From Warburgia ugandensis (lineage: Eukaryota > Streptophyta > Magnoliopsida > Canellales > Canellaceae): DNA of 64,000 nucleotides. The position numbers and the translations under genes were made by a program. The stretch covers positions 39,042,684 to 39,106,683 of the forward strand of contig CP141128.1 of NCBI GenBank assembly GCA_035236585.1, given 5' to 3'. The notes beneath the pieces were generated by a model. It had not been told where the DNA came from. It was given only the letters and a program-made list of their open reading frames with translations, and did no database searches. Shown piece after piece: positions 45,000-55,511 of this stretch (its first letter is position 1; each line of letters opens with the position of its first letter).

Positions 45000-46779
45000 T
45001 TAATCTTGAGGTTGAAGATACATTTTTAGATGCACCAAAATACCATGATCCACCTTAGAATGATCCAGAGCACCTTACAAATCACATTTCATGCACCCAT
45101 CACCATGTTAGGCTGAAGACGCGCTCCTTGGGAGGCAACCCAAAAGTTTTTCAAATCTCAATATTCTTCATATTTCCATCATCATATAGGGTTCCATGTT
45201 TCCAAACATCAAAGACAATGTTTAGCTTAGGTTGAGGGTGTAGATGTAAATAAAGATTCTGGCTTTTCTTAAGTTTTCTTGTATTTTAAAAAATAATAAA
45301 TAAGTTTTGAGCTAGATTTCCTTTACTCTAATGAGAACTAAATTTTTAGAAACATAGTAAACCTACTATTTTAACCTCTTAATAGAAGTGCATATGGCTA
45401 TTTTTGCAAGTGGTTCATGTGTTGAAGTATTTTATGAAAATTAATTCTTAGAAAATATTTACACACAACACATAGTCCATACTAATAGAGAGGTTTAACT
45501 TGCAAACCCTAAGGAAAATCAGTGGAGACCTATAACCAATTGAGTTTTAAAGACTATCTTCTTTGGGAGAGTTGTAAATAATTCCACATTTTCTTCATCA
45601 TACATAATTTTAGTGTGATCCTATTATCCTTGTTTTAGCTAATTGCTAAGAATGAATAGGAGTAATAGCTTTCTTTATAGAAATTGTATTAAATCTGATA
45701 GGCATTAAGAAACCTAGGGAATGATATAGGCCATCTTTGTTTAGCCCAAAGACATAAAACCTACCTAATACATCATACCACTGGTTAGCCCCTTGAGCAT
45801 ATTATCTAGAAGAAAAAAAAAAAACCCATTCATTACCCATTTTTAAAATGACTAAAGTTGGTAGAAAAGGTTCAAAAAGGACAAAAAAGTTGAAGAAGTG
45901 AAAAATATCAAAGTCCTATAAGGAAAAAGTATTTTTGTTAAAGAGTTTGAAAGAAAATTGAAAAGAAAGAAATATTAGAAAAGGCAAGAATACAATAGAT
46001 ACTCACTTCAGTATAGTCAAAGTTCAATTGTCCAACATTCAAACAAAGACCTCTACTCAATTTTGAAGTTATGAACCCTTATACACTTCTTTTTCAACCT
46101 ATCGCAAGCCTACATTTCATACTAAGCAAAGACATGTGGATATTAGGTGAAAATTAGCCTTAAAGAGGATATAAAAAGAGGGAATTAAGGTAAACTACCC
46201 CACTACTCTTGGTAATAACATCTATTCTTAAGGATCATTTTCCTTAGTCTCTTAAGTGCTTAAAATCTATGTGAACCATTAGCTTTGTTGAATCCAATCA
46301 CATAATCAGATGAATATGTTTAACCCTTTCTCTGAGAGCTTCATTTTTTAGAGTATACCTATGAGAATTGAGGTCAAGACATATTTCCAATGGAATATAA
46401 GCATATCCAATTAGAAGTTCTAACTTGTGTAGCTATACACACACATGCACTCTAAAAAGTAATTACAATAAAATGAATTTAGTATATAGATAGTCTATAG
46501 AATTGTCATTCATCTCTATTAAGTTGTTAAAAACTACTATAGTACTAATGGATGAGAATTTTTTGAGATAAAATAAGGGACTCAACTCTAGAGAATTTTG
46601 TGGGTGTATTCACTGCAAACCCTCACAAGGCCAAACTCATTCACTAGGGGTAACCTAGTAGTTTAAGGGCTTATTACATGGGCTAAATGCAATCATGAGT
46701 ACCTACAGAAAAAGCAACAATCAATTTTTCATGATCTTTTGCATGTTTTGCAAGGAACTAATAAAATGTTGATTAGGGG
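45000..46779 (+). other. Ath-D 3' untranslated region and polypurine tract
   Basis: Contains GGGAGGCAACCC near 45130, the marker AAACATCAAAGACAATGTTT (about 45207-45226), and the long conserved non-coding block. It ends in GATTAGGGG before the LTR at 46780. No coding sequence. Confidence 0.75.
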
Positions 46780-47115
46780 TGTGATAAGTGTCTGATTTTG
46801 TACTAGAATCACCCAATTAGTTACCCATGTGTTATAACTTATAGGAGTAAATTAAGGTTTTTGACCAAAAATTATAAGACATGCATTTCTAACCTAAAAG
46901 ATAAAAAATTTGATAATTTATAGGTTTAGATGCTAATGCATGGTAAGTACATGAGTAAGCATATTCTACTAAGATTTAATTAGAGTTTTTCACTTTTTAT
47001 AGGAAGCAAGATGGTGATCAGATGGTAGAGATTGATCTAGATGAAAATTGAAGATCAAGATCGAAAGACCAAGTCAAGGCCCAAATATCATAAATCCAAC
47101 ATGAGATCAAGGGCT

Positions 47116-47120
47116 AAGAT
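47116..47120. repeat. Tek-3 target duplication, left
   Basis: AAGAT, matching 49954-49958. Confidence 0.92.
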
Positions 47121-47616
47121 TGTAACACCCCAGGTTTTTAAGACATTTTTGTTTTATAATAATAATAGCATTTTTAATAAGAGCATTTGGGATCCCATGA
47201 GAAAAGTTTTATTTATCATTTTACTAAAACATATCTTAAAAACTCCGGGTGTTAGTTTTCCTTTCTCAAAATGGCATGCATATAAAATAAATTTTTATGA
47301 TAATAGATTTAAACAATATGCGTATCAATCAACATCAAATAAATCGGCGCCTTTATTTTGAATCAAATAAATATCCAAAACACAATAATAATATGGCCCA
47401 AGGTCTATCCATCATAACATCCATATAAATGTCCAACATATGTCTAAACATCTCAATCAAATCCAAAATATAAAGTATACAGTCCATAATTAAATTCAAA
47501 TGATAATCCTGTTTATTGACTCACATCACTATCTAAAACTCTAGGAAAAAGGATCTTTCACAGCTCTCATGGTTTCTCAGCAGCCTTGCCTTTCCTGTTA
47601 TCGTGCTCGAGATCTA

Positions 47617-47660
47617 AGGCATTGCAAAACAAAGCAATGCCTCAACAAGCTATCGCTTGT
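47617..47660 (-). promoter_or_regulatory. Double hairpin in Tek-3, with changed stem
   Basis: In sense orientation: ACAAGC-GATA-GCTTGT, then AGGCATTGC, loop TTTGTTTT, GCAATGCCT. Two stem pairs differ from the AGATATTG stem of the other copies and both arms changed together. Confidence 0.82.
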
Positions 47661-48779
47661 GTAGGTACATAGACAATTAATGTAATAAAATGAAATAAAT
47701 AAATAATCGTACTGATAAAATAAAAAGTCTATCATTTATGAAGAGAGCAGTATCATAAGTCATGTCAACATAAATGCCAATTTATTCCATATGCTAAAAC
47801 ATGCATTTCATGGAGTTAAAACATAACATGAATCAATGTAAATGAGCATACAATAAGAATAAGGGCATCCTAAGGTAATGGGTCCCACAACATCGCACTA
47901 ACATTACTGATCATGATTACTCATAGCCAACCTCTGAGTGTCGTCACACCCAGGCATACCATCCATAACCCTTCTCACCATATATGCACACATAATAAGA
48001 ATATGGGCCAGCATGCCACAGTGGCAACCCTCCATGGGTATCAACCACCGCCGCTCTCTGTCCACACCATAACGGGAGACTTAGAGTTTGTCCCCATGGA
48101 AAGGCCCAGACCAGTAGTGTGGACTATCCATGTTACCAAATCCCTACCGAATGTCATCTATGGGTAGGTGTCTATCATATCACAATATCATCACATCACA
48201 ATCTCGGAGGGTGGGTGGCCGGCCCTATCCCTCCTAGCATGACGCCTACCGGGTGAGAGCACCCGTCATCAAATAAAAAAACATAGAAATCATATGTATA
48301 TGCTAAAACGCAAGAGCACTCGTAGCTCGCAATCCCCAAGACACGCCCCTCATCCTGGGGTTAGCCTATAAAAGGACCAGCTAATAAGCCTCTATTCTTA
48401 TTTCCATGCCAATCCACGCATTTCCAATATATAATAAGAAAGAAGTCTCTATTTAAGCATAATTAATTAATATCATGCTCATAAAAACATCTGTCATAAG
48501 TTTATTCAATAAAAGATTTCAATTTGTAATAATCATAATGTACTCAAGGTCTCATGAAATCAACTGGTATGTTCAAGTGCAGGTGTACATGTCACATCAC
48601 TATTTTAAAATTTTTCTAAATTAAAAGTGGTCATTTATAAGTTTTTAAGTTAAAACTAGGTCTATGTCATCAATACAGTCACAACGCCTCTTTCGGATCG
48701 TGAGTTGGACTCCTCTAGCTCTCAAAAATCAAGTTTTAGTGAAAACACTCACAAAATGGGGCTGACCGACCACCATAAG

Positions 48780-49110
48780 GTGGTTTACACCGGCAGTGCT
48801 GGTTTACGCTGGTTTATACCGGTGTAAACCGGCATCATGAAGACGCCCGTCAGCTCGAAACACAGCGGGGATGCGCAGTGTGCATCCTCGGTACCATGAC
48901 GCACCGCCGCGTGCGTCACGGTTGCCAGGACGCCATGCGTCCCGACTTCCCGAGACAGCCAACGCTGTCTCTCCCCCGTGTGCGATGTCAACTTCCATTC
49001 TGCATCGTCTTTGGGGAGTCTTGCTGGGCGTCCCGGCATCAGCACCAGGGCGCTGACGCGGTCGCCACCGCTGGAGAAGACTACCGGATTCTAGTCGTCT
49101 CCGGCAAGCC
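48780..49110. other. CpG-rich block in Tek-3
   Basis: Dense CpG (ACGCACCGCCGCGTGCGTCACGG near 48899) in an AT-rich LTR. Overlapping open frames on both strands come from base composition. Confidence 0.6.
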
Positions 49111-49953
49111 TATAGGAGTCCAATTTGTGTGATTTTTGCACCATTTTTCTCAGAATTTCCTCTAAAATTCATTTATAACCTCCTCTTGTATTGATTTTTT
49201 CAAAAACCATGTTTTTTAAAATATTTTTTCCCAAGTTCCTAAAAACATCCCTAGGTACTGGTTTTTAAGTTGTTTGGAGAACCCACCGTTGGATCTCTCC
49301 CAAATTTAAAGGGTTTGATCTTGGGTCTCTCATGCACTAGATGGATGGTCTGATTTGCAAGAGATGTAGTTTCATCCATAAAATCACGCTCCAACAGTAG
49401 CTTGCACAGAGTTCCCAGGAAAAACGTGATTTTTCCTGATTTAAATGTATTTCTATTTTATATATACCTATTTAATAATTAAATTTTAAGGGTTTAGGAC
49501 TTACCTCGTCTAGCTGCCATTGATGGACGTTGCCTAAGTTTCACCCGCTAAAAAACTTGAATTTTGCAGAGCTAGGGTTTCTGAGTAAAACTCAGTGAAA
49601 ACGGTCAGGGTGGAGCATTTTTGCACCTGGGGGGAAATAGATATAAGCCTTAGAGTCCAAGGGGAAGAGAAACTCTTCCCTTCAAGCCTCTTTCCGCTAG
49701 TTTCTCTAGCAATTTTGCTGGATTTGGTAGAGGCATGTAGAAGACAGGGGTGTCATTATCAATTTGGGCCCCTGTGTTATACGTCTCTGCCAAATGACTC
49801 AAATACCCCTATAACTTCAATGGCTCCTAACTCCCTTGTTTAAGCTCTGTTTTTCGCATTCTTTTGTGGCGTTGAATCCTACTGACGAGCATTTTCAAAT
49901 TTTTAAGTTTTCAAGAAAAATTTCCATCTATAACAAAAATTAAGGATATTACA

Positions 49954-49958
49954 AAGAT
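49954..49958. repeat. Tek-3 target duplication, right
   Basis: AAGAT, matching 47116-47120. Confidence 0.92.
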
Positions 49959-50948
49959 TAACTCAAGATAAGCATCATATGAAATTGGAGAAGTCAAAGG
50001 TAGCCAAAGTGGGCCCATGTACAAGTCATGCAATTTTCACCATGTTTGCATGGGATTCAATCAAGTCACCTAACCATACACAAGCCATGAAGGAGAGGAC
50101 AAGCTAAGGAGCCCAGTAAGCCATCAAAGCTAAGGGGTTAAGCCACCAAGCAACTAGTCCATGTGTTATAAATTATAATGCATTACCATAGGATTTTTTT
50201 AAAAATCATTTTTGAACTAATTATTCAAAAGTATGAAATTTTGTAGTTTGAGGAGCTAACTTGATGTAAGTATGTAAATTATCATAATTTTCTAGGATTT
50301 AATTAGGATTTTTAGTCTTTTGTAGATAGCAAGATCATGATCCAAAGGCTAAGATAGATAAAGATGTGAATTGATGATCAAGATCAAGCAAAGGTTTAAG
50401 ATCATTCCAACGCAAGCAAATGAGTTTAAGGAAGCAATTGGAAGAATCAAAGGTGATTAGAAAGGGCCCATGCAACATCCATACAATTTGATCACCTTTG
50501 TATGAAGTAAAGCCATGAAATCCACCTAAGCCATCAAGGAAAGGCTAAGAGATGCCAAGCAATTCAAGCCATTGAAGTTAAGGATGTCAATCATGAAGCC
50601 AAGGCGTATGGGCCATCAAAGTGATCCTTGAAGCCATCTAAAACATGCTACATGGAACCATGCAATTGGATGCTAAATGCTAATTAGCATGCATGTCTTT
50701 AATATATTCATTCTACTTTAATCATGCATTCTTACTATTATAGCCCCATGGACACCATCTCATTTTAGTTTTGCATGTCTTCGTTAATTAGTTAAGTCTT
50801 GTTTAGTTGAGTTAGTCATTATTAAGTCTAGTTGTGTGTTGATTTAACTTTAGATAGTTTCTAATTTTAGTTTTTAGAAAGTTTCTAATTTTAGTTTTAG
50901 GTAAGTGCTATTTTTAGAAAATTTCCATTTCATGGATGTTTAAGTTGC

Positions 50949-51480
50949 CTCTAACTAGAGCTCCTCTAACTAGAGCTCATGAATGGCGTGCTAAGCTTCT
51001 TTTTAATCTAGACATCGGAAAAGCCTTCTTTCAAATGATCACTTGTAAAGTACTCCCACTAGTAGCACGTAACGGGTAGCCAGCTGTTGAACTTACTTCT
51101 ATCTACTATAGTCATGTAATTTGGGAAACTTCCCTCTTGGTTGAAGTTCTTTATGTCATAGTACCATGGGTTTCTAGCATCACTGGTGATCACCATCTCA
51201 AATGTTGTTGGAGCAAAGTCTGAGCAATGTGAAAGACTGCAGGAGTACTTCACCTTGTGGTGACATGAAGATGACGACAGCGAGAATGAAGTAACTAGAA
51301 GGATTTGTTAAAATGGCCCCCTTCTAAAGGGATCATCTAGGAAGGGAGTTATCTTGGATGCAACTCATATGCGTACAAAAAATCTAAAATAGATGTTATG
51401 GATCAAATTTTTTCTTTGAATTCAAATTTGCTACGACTCCCCTTTTTTCCACTGACCATATCATAAATTTTTTCTTTTTG
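50949..51480 (-). mobile_element. Insertion of retrotransposon scrap in Ath-E LTR
   Basis: About 500 bp not present in sister LTRs. Its left edge has a perfect 15-bp direct repeat CTCTAACTAGAGCTC (50949-50963, 50964-50978). It contains a minus-strand integrase fragment. The exact right edge is not visible. Confidence 0.5.
51059..51253 (-). pseudogene. Tat-like Ty3/gypsy pre-integrase fragment
   Basis: The frame contains NPWYYDIKNFNQEGSFPNYMTIVDRSKF. The NPWYYDIKNF...G.FP form is the linker between RNase H and integrase in Tat-lineage Ty3/gypsy elements. The zinc finger that should follow is unreadable. Short but characteristic; no neighbouring Tat LTR was seen. Confidence 0.65.
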
Positions 51481-51792
51481 TATCATTCTAATGTTTCTTT
51501 AGTTTCCTTTATTGAATAAATTTCAATTACAAAAGTTCCTAATTTTATTCAAGATTTTTATTTTTAGAAATTTTCTTTAGTTTTGGTTCTAATTTAATGC
51601 ATGTTTCCTTTTTCATATTGTCTAAATTCCTAGTTTGATCAAAACAATCTTTAATTGGTTATAAGTAATTTAACCAAGATCTAATCAATATACAAAACCA
51701 TGAGATTCCTCGTGGGATCAACCTCGCTCACATACATCTACTACACTTGACTCAAGTGCATGAGAGTAATTTTAAGACATACCCCAAGTTTT

Positions 51793-51810
51793 TGGCATCG
51801 TTGTCGGGAA
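51793..51810 (+). promoter_or_regulatory. Athila primer-binding site of Ath-E
   Basis: TGGCATCGTTGTCGGGAA, three C-to-T or G-to-A type changes from the Asp-tRNA complement, the best-preserved Athila site here. Confidence 0.82.
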
Positions 51811-53097
51811 TCCTAATGGATTTGTAGTTGGATCTTCTTTTAGATTGTTTATCTCTAGTTATAGTTTTAGTTGCATTGGATTAGGATTTTGCATTTATAT
51901 TTCCATATATTGGTAATTCCCCAAAAATTGACATATTTCTTTGATTTTGTGTGAGGAAAATTTAGCAAAAAGGAGCTACGGCAATCATGTGGGCCAAAAC
52001 TTCATTGACATAATTAGGGTTTCCTTTCTTTTCTAGATTAGAGTTTTCTTTTTTTGAGTGGATTTGTAGTGAGGCCCCATTATAATTTGTAAATATTTAT
52101 TTATTTTAAATGGATTGTAATAATATAGGCCAAGCGTGGGGTATAGTGGCCCACACTTGATCTTTATCAAAAACCATACAGTAAGTTTTTATTACTCTAT
52201 TTTATTTTCCTAGTATAGTTGTATTTAGTTTAATTTGCACTATGATGGTAGTGTAATTCATATAGTATAAGGTCATTCATTATAACTTGTTGCATGTTAT
52301 TTAGGGTTGTTGTATTAGTTTGCACCTATTCAACAAAGGTTATCCTGAGCTCGATTATAATTAGGCATAGACTACCTAGTTATAGTGTCTTTTCTATTAA
52401 GGTGTGGACCATTTGTTAGATAGCATCTAGGTAGGCATTAGTTTTATTTCTTTGTAACTGCATTACACATTTAATTGCTTTGTGGTGGATGTTCACATTG
52501 ATAGTAAAGGCCACACAGGAACCCTCATAATATAAGGACTGGATTTTATCACTAGATCCTTGGCCCACCTAGGCAAGCAATTCAATTCCTTGTATGTTCA
52601 TGATCGTAACCCTTAAAGCTTAATTTAAAATCAAATAGCAAGAGACTTAGAGTATCAAGCTCGTAGTAACCTTTTAGAAGGGAGAAATCTATTGTCACCC
52701 TAATAGCTTCTGAGCATTGTGGTTATAGTAGGTATCCAAAATCCAAGTAATTTTCTCATGCCTCTCATTAATATTTGTTTAGGTCTGAATGTCTCTTTAC
52801 ATGAGAATTGTATTAACCACTTTAGAGCAAAACCTAACTAGTAAGTAGTGGTTGAACTTGGATAAAAGGAGAAGCTATTTGAATCTAGGTCTACAAGCTA
52901 CCACCCTACACATTATCAAAGATTATCAAATGAACTTGTTAGCAAACCATTAGGATTGATCATGCATCACTTAGAGTCAGGAGTAGAATTTAATTAGGTT
53001 GCATCATATAGTTAGGGTTTTCCTTTAATTTCGCATAAAAAAGTACTCATTCGTTGTATACAATGATTTTTATCATTGTATATAAAGTTAATTACAA
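51811..53097 (+). other. Ath-E untranslated leader
   Basis: Shared in order with the leaders of Ath-B and Ath-D (for example CTTGGCCCACCTAGG near 52560, then an AGCTCGTAGTAACCTTTTAGAAGGG block). No coding potential. Confidence 0.65.
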
Positions 53098-54345
53098 TGG
53101 CCTATCGAACAAGAGATGGAAAACAACCACTTTCATACTATTTCATGCAAGATATTGAGTCATATCAGTCATATGAACAAGACCAATACGATAATTCCTA
53201 TACTGAGTCATATCAATAAGCTTAGTACAATAACAATTATACCTATTCTAGTCCACCATGCCCCACTACTTCATGGCCATCAAGCTCCACCTATAATGAT
53301 TATTAAAGGAGGAAGTAGATGTAGCTAATGTATTCACTAAACCTAGCAATCACTATTATCCTTAGACAGACTATCAAGACCATAATGGATGGGCTAAGCA
53401 TCATGGACAATCACGATCTTAGAATTATCAAGAATATCAGAAAGAATCATCTTGGTCCAAACCTGATCAATCTTTTCTCAGTACCCGAATGCCACAATAT
53501 TATGAACCATATGAGTCTGAAGAATCATTAGAGGAGACCCGAATTTGAGAAAGTATGGAGCTGATATCATTTCAACTGAGTCAAATGCATGTTGACATTA
53601 TACAATGGACTGAGAAAATGAAACAAATGAGGGCGAATAGTGAGAAAAACCTTAATAAAGATACAAGGATAGACATATTATATGATCCTTCTTCAAAGTA
53701 TTCAACCATCCCTAGAATCCTCTAACCCATATCCACTTAACTCATGTCTTACTCCTTTTTCTAACTTCAATGTAAAGACTTCCATTAATGAAGTGAATGA
53801 TTATTTGGATATTGCACCACTAATGAACACTTCTCAATGGCAAGCCTAGTAGGTTCCATTCTAATTCCTGACAATCATGTTGAGCCATGCAATGTAGAAG
53901 ATGTACCCAATTGAAACCTCATGACTTCATTTGAAGTCTACTTGAAACCTTACTTGTGCCTATAAAACTAGAAGAATAAGAGCCAATTGATGTTCCAGTC
54001 CAACATCAACCAACTTTAGGGTACACATTAGAAGTCATTAAGGGTTTAAGCCCCACCATTACGCTGCGTCCAAAAAAACAAGAACAACCTCTTAGGGAAA
54101 TGCAAAGCCAGCTTAAACCTCAATTTTAAGAATATGTAAGGGATAAGGAGAACTGTTATGTACTAATTACTTCGACAACTATCATTCCTCCATTTGGTAA
54201 AAATGGGAACATTTAAATGAAAATTGGTCTTTCATGCTATATTATTATCACCACCAAATATTTCCAAGTGGACGATACTACCATGAAATTCTTAAATGGA
54301 GAGAGAAATTCCTTCATTTCATTGTTAGGGTTAGAAATTAGGTAG
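53098..54345 (+). pseudogene. Non-canonical ORF of Ath-E, Tyr/Gln/Ser-rich then coiled coil, broken
   Basis: Where gag should start this element has a different frame: MAYRTRDGKQPLSYYFMQD, then Tyr/Gln/Ser/Asn-rich text (SYQSYEQDQYDNSYTESYQ, YNNNYTYSSPPCPTTSWPS), Trp/His/Lys-rich text, MPQYYEPYESEESLEETRI, and a helical stretch with LSQMHVDIIQWTEKMKQMR (about 53570-53640). It ends near 54340 with YYHHQIFPSGRYYHEILKW and EKFLHFIVRVRN, which recurs in Ath-A at 6010-6110. No gag core, protease, polymerase or integrase motif is present. Several stops and frameshifts. Function unknown. It is most likely the private ORF of a non-autonomous Athila subfamily. Confidence 0.6.
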
Positions 54346-54990
54346 AGGACGTTGAGAATAAGAAGACCCAAGTCTTATATTTTCAATTTTCATTAAAAAA
54401 ATGCATCCAACATAGAGCCTAAAATCTGCTATTTGTTGTTGTTAGCATGAACAATAATAATATTATGCTTATGTTCAAGAACATTTGGTGCATGATTTTT
54501 TGCTTCATTAATCAATCAAAACCTATAAAATTGATTATGCTAGATATCAAACATTGAGAATGAGAAGATCCAAATCTTAGATTTCAATTTTCAATAAAAA
54601 AGACATCCAACATAGAGCCTAAAGTCTACTACTTGATGTTGTTCACATGAACAATAACATTATTTTGTTTATGTTCAAGAGCACTTTATGGATGATTTTT
54701 CACTTCGGTAATCAATGAAAATCTATAAAATTAATTGTGCTAAATATAGGACATTGGAATAAGAAGACTTAAGTCTTATATTTTCAATTTTTGTTCAAAA
54801 GAATTATGCAACATAGAGCTTAAAGTCTACTAGTTGTTATTCGTGTGAAAAGTAACAATATTTTGCTTATGTTCAAGAGAAATTTATGCATGATTTCCAC
54901 TTTGTTAGTTAATGAAAATTTATAAAATTGGTTGTGCTAGATAGAGGACATTGAGAATAAGAAGACCTAAGTCTTAGATTTTCAAAAAAT
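54345..54990. repeat. 200-bp tandem array, three units plus a fragment
   Basis: Units start at about 54350, 54551, 54751 and 54947 with GACRTTGAGAATAAGAAGAC. Each includes an AACATAGAGCCTAAAGTCTAC block and a TTATGTTCAAGAGCA block. Periods about 200, 200 and 197 bp. Not found in other Athila copies. It abuts the palindrome array that follows. Confidence 0.88.
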
Positions 54991-55511
54991 GTCTTATATT
55001 TAGATGATTTTCAAAAATCATCCTATATTTCACATTTTTATAAGATGGTTTTTCAAAAGCCACCTCATATTTTCAAAGTTTTATAAGATAGTTTTTCCAA
55101 AACCATCTTATATTTTAATAGTTTTATAAGATGGTTTTTCAAAATTTGTCTTATATTTTCACAATTTTATAAGGTAAATTTAAAAAAATATCTTATATTT
55201 TTAGAGTTCTATAGTTTTATAAGATAGTATATTTGACAATTTTATAAGTGGTTTTTCAAAAGCAATCTAATATTTGACAGTTTTATAAGATGGATTTTCA
55301 AAAAACATTTTATAATACTTTTAATAAAAGACGATTTCTGATATTAATATAAGACAATTTCAACAACCATCTTATATTAGTATTATAAGACAATTTGAAA
55401 AATCATCTTTTATTTGCTGTCATTTTATAAGATGACCCGATATAAGATGATTTTTTAACCACCTTGTATATACATTTTTAACCATTTTAAAAACCACTTA
55501 CTATAGTAGTG
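54975..55511. mobile_element. Second CACTA-like end with palindrome array
   Basis: About ten units built from TTTTATAAGATGGTTTTTCAAAA-like halves and CATCTTATATTT complements, ending ACTATAGTAGTG at 55511, the complement of CACTACTATAGT. The right flank resumes Athila 3' text (CATGCTTCAAATCATTGGGG). The unit sequence is unrelated to the array at 5315-5860, so this is a different CACTA-like family. The left terminus was not found. The 200-bp tandem array may be its interior. Confidence 0.55.

Larger units (their letters stand above)
47121..49953 (-). mobile_element. Tekay-type solo LTR, minus strand (Tek-3)
   Basis: 2.8 kb with TGTAACACCCCAGG at the left and GGATATTACA at the right, flanked by AAGAT on both sides. 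The left end is the complement of the LTR 3' end seen in Tek-2 (CCTGGGGTGT). It carries the hairpins reversed (47617-47660), a block related to Tek-2 43250-43450 at 48050-48240, and a CpG-rich block at 48780-49110. Frames within (47041-47361, 47913-48167, 48785-49132, 49595-49843) have no recognisable product. Confidence 0.92.
46780..50154 (+). repeat. 3' LTR of Ath-D, interrupted and truncated
   Basis: Starts TGTGATAAGTG after a polypurine tract. It is interrupted by Tek-3 (47121-49953), resumes at 49959 with matching text and an AAGCCA-rich block, and is cut at about 50154, where the Ath-E LTR begins at AGTCCATGTG. Confidence 0.8.
50155..51785 (+). repeat. 5' LTR of Ath-E, shortened
   Basis: Starts inside the LTR at AGTCCATGTGTTATAAA (about 37 bases lost), has the AAGCCA block (50510-50650), lacks about 1 kb of the middle, carries a foreign insertion at about 50949-51480, and ends at the primer site. 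Confidence 0.75.

Noticed and set aside
48785..49132. Protein-coding gene in the GC-rich part of Tek-3
   Set aside because: Four overlapping frames on both strands, no motif, inside a solo LTR with verified target duplication.
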